64,000 nt of DNA from Methylotenera sp. (GTDB taxonomy: Bacteria > Pseudomonadota > Gammaproteobacteria > Burkholderiales > Methylophilaceae): contig JAKFVB010000002.1 of assembly GCA_021732405.1 (NCBI GenBank), positions 1 through 64,000 of the forward strand, read 5' to 3'. Below the pieces are notes generated by a model that was given only the letters and a program-made list of their open reading frames with translations, did no database searches and was not told where the DNA came from. Below are positions 60,937 to 64,000 of this stretch, one piece after another. Each line of letters opens with the position of its first letter. The first letter of the stretch is position 1. The translations under genes and the position numbers were made by a program.

Positions 60937-61656
60937 TTAAATTAATTGTTGTTTAACTCGATTACTAATCGATTCAGCTGATTCTTTGCGCTCACTGTAT
61001 CGGTCTACCAGTAAGCCAGACACATCCCGTATTAATAACGTGAATTTAACCAATTCCTCCATGACATCAACCACTCTGTCATAGTATGCAGATGGTTTCA
61101 TTCTGCCATCCTCATTAAACTCTTGGAAAGCTTTAGCGACAGACGATTGGTTAGGTATTGTTATCATGCGCATCCAACGCCCTAATATCCGCATTTGGTT
61201 TACTGCATTAAATGATTGAGACCCGCCTGACACTTCCATGACTGCAAGTGTTTTACCCTGCGTAGGTCGAACAGCGCCCATTGCTAATGGAATCCAGTCA
61301 ATTTGGGCTTTCATAATTCCTGTCATTGCGCCATGTCTTTCAGGCGAGCACCAGACCATGCCTTCAGACCATACTGTAAGTTCGCGTAATTCTTGCACCT
61401 TTGGATGGGTTTCAGGCGCATCATCAGGCAACGGCAAACCATGTGGATTAAATATTTTAACCTCACCGCCTAATGCTTCGAGCAATCTAGCCGCCTCAAG
61501 TATCAGTAATTTACTGTAAGACCGTTCTCTTAAAGAGCCATATAACAATAAAAAACGAGGCGCATGATTTGATGGCACGTGATTAGTTAATGCCGATATG
61601 TTCCTTCGGCTGAATAATTCACTATCAACATTCGGCAAATCATCCAATGATTTCAT
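60937..61656 (-). CDS. arsH: ArsH NADPH-dependent FMN reductase
   Basis: 239 aa. Flavodoxin-like fold with [15 protein letters not shown] (phosphate-binding loop), [20 protein letters not shown] and [17 protein letters not shown]. ArsH oxidises trivalent methyl- and aromatic arsenicals. The ATG directly follows the TAA of arsC. Last gene of the ars operon. Confidence 0.93.
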   Translation of the reverse strand: MKSLDDLPNVDSELFSRRNISALTNHVPSNHAPRFLLLYGSLRERSYSKLLILEAARLLEALGGEVKIFNPHGLPLPDDAPETHPKVQELRELTVWSEGMVWCSPERHGAMTGIMKAQIDWIPLAMGAVRPTQGKTLAVMEVSGGSQSFNAVNQMRILGRWMRMITIPNQSSVAKAFQEFNEDGRMKPSAYYDRVVDVMEELVKFTLLIRDVSGLLVDRYSERKESAESISNRVKQQLI

Positions 61657-62136
61657 TTATTTAATCTCACCAATTGTATTGAGCTGGCTTTGCAGTTCAG
61701 CTTTATTGTTAATTTCAAATGATGATGCAGGCAACTTTAAAAATGCTTCTATACGTTTACGAAGTATTGAATAGGCCAATTCAAATGCAGCATCAATTTC
61801 TGCATCAGTTCCTGTTGCTTTTGCAGGGTCATCAACACCCCAATGCGCTCTAATCACTTTGCCTAAATAAGCTGGACAAGTTTCACCTGCGGCATTGCCA
61901 CAAACGGTAATCACAACATCGGGCGTTACGGGTAAATTGTCCCAAGATTTACTTGTATAGCCATCGGTAGCAATACCTTTGGATGATAACAAAGCAATGG
62001 ATTTAGGATGGACAAATCCAGCAGGCTGACTACCTGCACTTATGGCTTTCATATCACTTGGCGCTAATGCATTAAACGTCGCTTCAGCTAAAATAGAACG
62101 GCAAGAATTGCCCGTGCATAAAAATAATATGTTCAT
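61657..62136 (-). CDS. arsC: Arsenate reductase ArsC (LMW-PTP type)
   Basis: 159 aa. Signature FLCTGNSCRSILAEA, with the P-loop CTGNSCR (C7 to R13), plus VCGNAAGETCPAY and HWGVDDPAKATGTD, including the redox cysteines of the thioredoxin-dependent family. It reduces As(V) to As(III), the substrate of Acr3. Lies 16 bases after acr3. Confidence 0.92.
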   Translation of the reverse strand: MNILFLCTGNSCRSILAEATFNALAPSDMKAISAGSQPAGFVHPKSIALLSSKGIATDGYTSKSWDNLPVTPDVVITVCGNAAGETCPAYLGKVIRAHWGVDDPAKATGTDAEIDAAFELAYSILRKRIEAFLKLPASSFEINNKAELQSQLNTIGEIK

Positions 62137-62152
62137 TCTTTACTCTTAAAAA

Positions 62153-63226
62153 TTAATTAGTTTCATACCAATGTTTACTGCGATTGACAATAGCTACCAC
62201 CGACAACATCACAGGCACTTCAATTAACACCCCGACAACCGTGGCAAGAGCAGCACCTGAATTAAAACCAAATAATGCAATCGCTGTAGCTACCGCCAGT
62301 TCAAAGAAATTTGAAGCACCAATTAAAGCAGATGGACCTGCTACGCAATGCGCCACTTTAAGTTTCTTATTCAACCAGTAAGCCAACATGGAATTGAAGT
62401 ACACCTGAATCGTGATGGGAATAGCTAAAAGTCCAATAATGATTGGTTGCGCTAATATTTGCTCGCCTTGAAATGCAAACAAAAGTACTAAAGTAACGAG
62501 TAATGCTAACAATGAAATGGGATGTAGACGTTTAACAAAACTCTCAAAAGTATGTTGGCCTTTGAATAGTAGTAACTTACGCAATATTTGGCTAATCACT
62601 ACTGGCACAACAATGAACAAAAGCACGGATAAAAATAGCGTATTCCACGGCACGGTAATGCTTGATAGTCCAAGTAACAACGCAACGAGTGGAGCAAATG
62701 CAAATAACATAATGGCATCATTTATGGCCACTTGCGAAAGTGTAAACTTCGGCTCACCACCACATAGACCACTCCACACAAATACCATTGCCGTACATGG
62801 TGCAGCGGCTAGTAGAATCAATCCTGCGATGTAGCTGTCAATCTGTTCTACAGGTAATAAGCCAGCAAATAGATGACGTATAAATATCCAAGCCAGTAAT
62901 GCCATTGAGAATGGCTTTACCACCCAGTTAATAAACAGTGTTACTCCTATCCCTTTACTGTGCGTTAACACATCTTTCATTGCGCTGAAGTCAATTTTAA
63001 GTAGCATCGGGATAATCATCAGCCATATCAATACAGCAACAGGCAAATTCACTTCAGCGACTTTTAGATTTCCTACTGAATGAAAGAAACTGGGGAATAA
63101 TTTACCTAATGTGATACCGATAATGATGCAGCCAAGCACCCACCAAGTAAGATTGCGTTCAAAAGTACCCATTGTTTGTTTAGTAATATTTAATTCGCTT
63201 GATACTGCTACTTTATCCATACCCAT
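62153..63226 (-). CDS. acr3: Arsenite efflux transporter Acr3
   Basis: 357 aa, ten membrane helices. The ILLAAAPCTAMVFVWSGLCGGEP segment (region of the essential Cys in helix 5) and GPSALIGASNFFELAVA are Acr3 hallmarks. It exports As(III) with proton exchange. It starts six bases after the arsR stop. Confidence 0.95.
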   Translation of the reverse strand: MGMDKVAVSSELNITKQTMGTFERNLTWWVLGCIIIGITLGKLFPSFFHSVGNLKVAEVNLPVAVLIWLMIIPMLLKIDFSAMKDVLTHSKGIGVTLFINWVVKPFSMALLAWIFIRHLFAGLLPVEQIDSYIAGLILLAAAPCTAMVFVWSGLCGGEPKFTLSQVAINDAIMLFAFAPLVALLLGLSSITVPWNTLFLSVLLFIVVPVVISQILRKLLLFKGQHTFESFVKRLHPISLLALLVTLVLLFAFQGEQILAQPIIIGLLAIPITIQVYFNSMLAYWLNKKLKVAHCVAGPSALIGASNFFELAVATAIALFGFNSGAALATVVGVLIEVPVMLSVVAIVNRSKHWYETN

Positions 63227-63232
63227 AATTCT

Positions 63233-63556
63233 CTATTTTGGTTTGCATGTAGGAGAAGGAGCGCAATCTTTTGCCCCTGCACAGCAATTCTCAGTCAGGT
63301 AAGCTAATAAGCCATTCATTGCATCATAGTTTGCTGAATAATAAATAAAGCGACTTACTTGACGTGAATTGATTAATCCCGCATGGCTTAATTCTTTAAG
63401 ATGAAAAGAAAGCGTGCTGGCTGGAATTTGAAGTGTTTCGCCAATATTTCCAGCAGGAAGACCTTCTTGCCCAGCCTGCACAAGTAGCCTGAATATTTTC
63501 AGACGCGCTTCTTGAGCAATTGATGAAAGTTGTAATATTGCTGATTTAATATCCAT
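63233..63556 (-). CDS. arsR: Arsenic-responsive repressor ArsR
   Basis: 107 aa. Winged-helix domain with LQIPASTLSFHLKELSHAGL. The metal site is not the usual CVC in the recognition helix; instead the C-terminus has NCCAGAKDC followed by PTC. This vicinal Cys pair plus a nearby third Cys matches the C-terminal As(III) site known for Acidithiobacillus ferrooxidans-type ArsR. It controls the arsR-acr3-arsC-arsH operon. Confidence 0.93.
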   Translation of the reverse strand: MDIKSAILQLSSIAQEARLKIFRLLVQAGQEGLPAGNIGETLQIPASTLSFHLKELSHAGLINSRQVSRFIYYSANYDAMNGLLAYLTENCCAGAKDCAPSPTCKPK

Positions 63557-63561
63557 AAACT

Positions 63562-63589
63562 CTATATTTCCATAAATATAGAAATATAG
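63562..63589. promoter_or_regulatory. Inverted repeat upstream of arsR, candidate ArsR operator
   Basis: CTATATTTC (63562-63570), ten bases, GAAATATAG (63581-63589), both arms exact. It lies 6-33 bases upstream of the arsR start, where the autoregulatory operator is expected. Confidence 0.7.
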
Positions 63590-63683
63590 TCAAGTGATAT
63601 ATTATTTAGCGAATGACTACTTGGTGGCGTATGTAGCTATTCTTAAGGTCAAGTTCTGGCTCAATGTGGACGCTAAACCCAAC

Positions 63684-64000
63684 TTAACCTTGAGACCTTT
63701 TCAATCGTAACGCATTCGTAATTACAGAAACTGAACTTAAACTCATTGCCAATGCCGCAATCATTGGTGAGAGTAACCATCCAGTAAACGGATAAAGAAC
63801 GCCTGCCGCTAAAGGAACGCCTAAAGCATTATAAATAAATGCAAAGCCTAAATTCTGTTTCATATTGGCAATTGTTTGTTCAGAAATGGCACGCGCTTGA
63901 GCAATACCACGTAAGTCGCCTTTAACAAGTGTAACTTGAGCACTGTTCATCGCCACATCCGTACCTGTTCCCATAGCAACCCCCACGTCCGCTTTCGCTA
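63684..64000 (-). CDS. Copper-type P1B ATPase, C-terminal end (partial)
   Basis: The last about 105 codons of a P-type ATPase that continues past the window. Visible features are [31 protein letters not shown] sequence after the GDG motif and the two final membrane helices ([34 protein letters not shown]). The [11 protein letters not shown] and [14 protein letters not shown] motifs are those of CopA-like Cu(I)/Ag(I) ATPases. An internal ATG is not a real start. Neighbour to the ars operon. Confidence 0.88.
   Translation of the reverse strand, partial: AKADVGVAMGTGTDVAMNSAQVTLVKGDLRGIAQARAISEQTIANMKQNLGFAFIYNALGVPLAAGVLYPFTGWLLSPMIAALAMSLSSVSVITNALRLKRSQG

Noticed and set aside
62757..62770. 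Second copy of the tRNA-Met 3' end (attR)
   Set aside because: Only a short CACCACCAC-type match within acr3 coding sequence; too short and in a conserved gene.
63684..63986. Complete 100-aa protein
   Set aside because: It is the C-terminal end of a P-type ATPase whose frame continues past position 64000.

Overview
The window looks like the chromosome of a low-GC betaproteobacterium, most probably a methylotroph of the Methylophilaceae (Methylotenera-like). This rests on the gene neighbourhoods (DUF971-ubiE-ubiJ-ubiB, lolB-ispE-tRNA-Gln-prs-rplY-pth-ychF), a CIRCE-controlled rpoH, a PEP-CTERM protein and general protein resemblance. No rRNA or species marker is present, so the genus is an inference.

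Positions 1-28.5 kb are ordinary chromosome. An ergothioneine cluster (egtB, egtD, a MalY/PatB-type C-S lyase) is followed by rpoH, which carries a CIRCE element and a probable AUU start codon. Then come a dynamin-like GTPase, a ubiquinone operon, a DUF2147 protein and a sodium:solute symporter. A six-gene minus-strand operon encodes a Gld-like ABC system, DUF4340, mutM and a glycosyltransferase. It is followed by a TPR protein, lolB, an inserted PhoX-like/PEP-CTERM pair, and the ispE-to-ychF block, which ends at an elongator tRNA-Met (28.47-28.55 kb).

Positions 28.6-50.6 kb are an accessory island just downstream of that tRNA. Part one (28.8-36.3 kb) is a compact set of phosphoesterases, HAD phosphatases of the RNA-repair (SAK) type, DEDD exonucleases, a dual-specificity-like phosphatase and a novel paralogous pair. 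Several families are duplicated. The main operon sits behind a consensus sigma70 promoter and a terminator, which together suggest a small RNA or an attenuator. Part two (36.6-44.7 kb) is plasmid-like: a ParA/RHH partition pair, about 1.8 kb of non-coding DNA with two different repeat families (centromere-like and iteron-like), an RHH mobilisation accessory protein, a full MobF relaxase-helicase and a DUF3991/Toprim primase. No integrase, coupling protein or type IV secretion gene is seen. Part three (44.8-50.6 kb) is defence-like: an ankyrin protein, a secreted protein, an AbiTii protein and a ubiquitin-like modification operon (Ubl, E1-like ThiF with DUF6791, DUF6527). This operon is divergent from an XRE regulator and an ImmA/IrrE-type metalloprotease.

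Positions 50.9-64 kb are a metal-resistance region, all on the minus strand: czcI-czcC-czcB-czcA-cadA for Zn/Cd/Co export, mntP behind a yybP-ykoY manganese riboswitch, an arsR-acr3-arsC-arsH operon, and the 3' end of a copper-type P-type ATPase that runs off the window.
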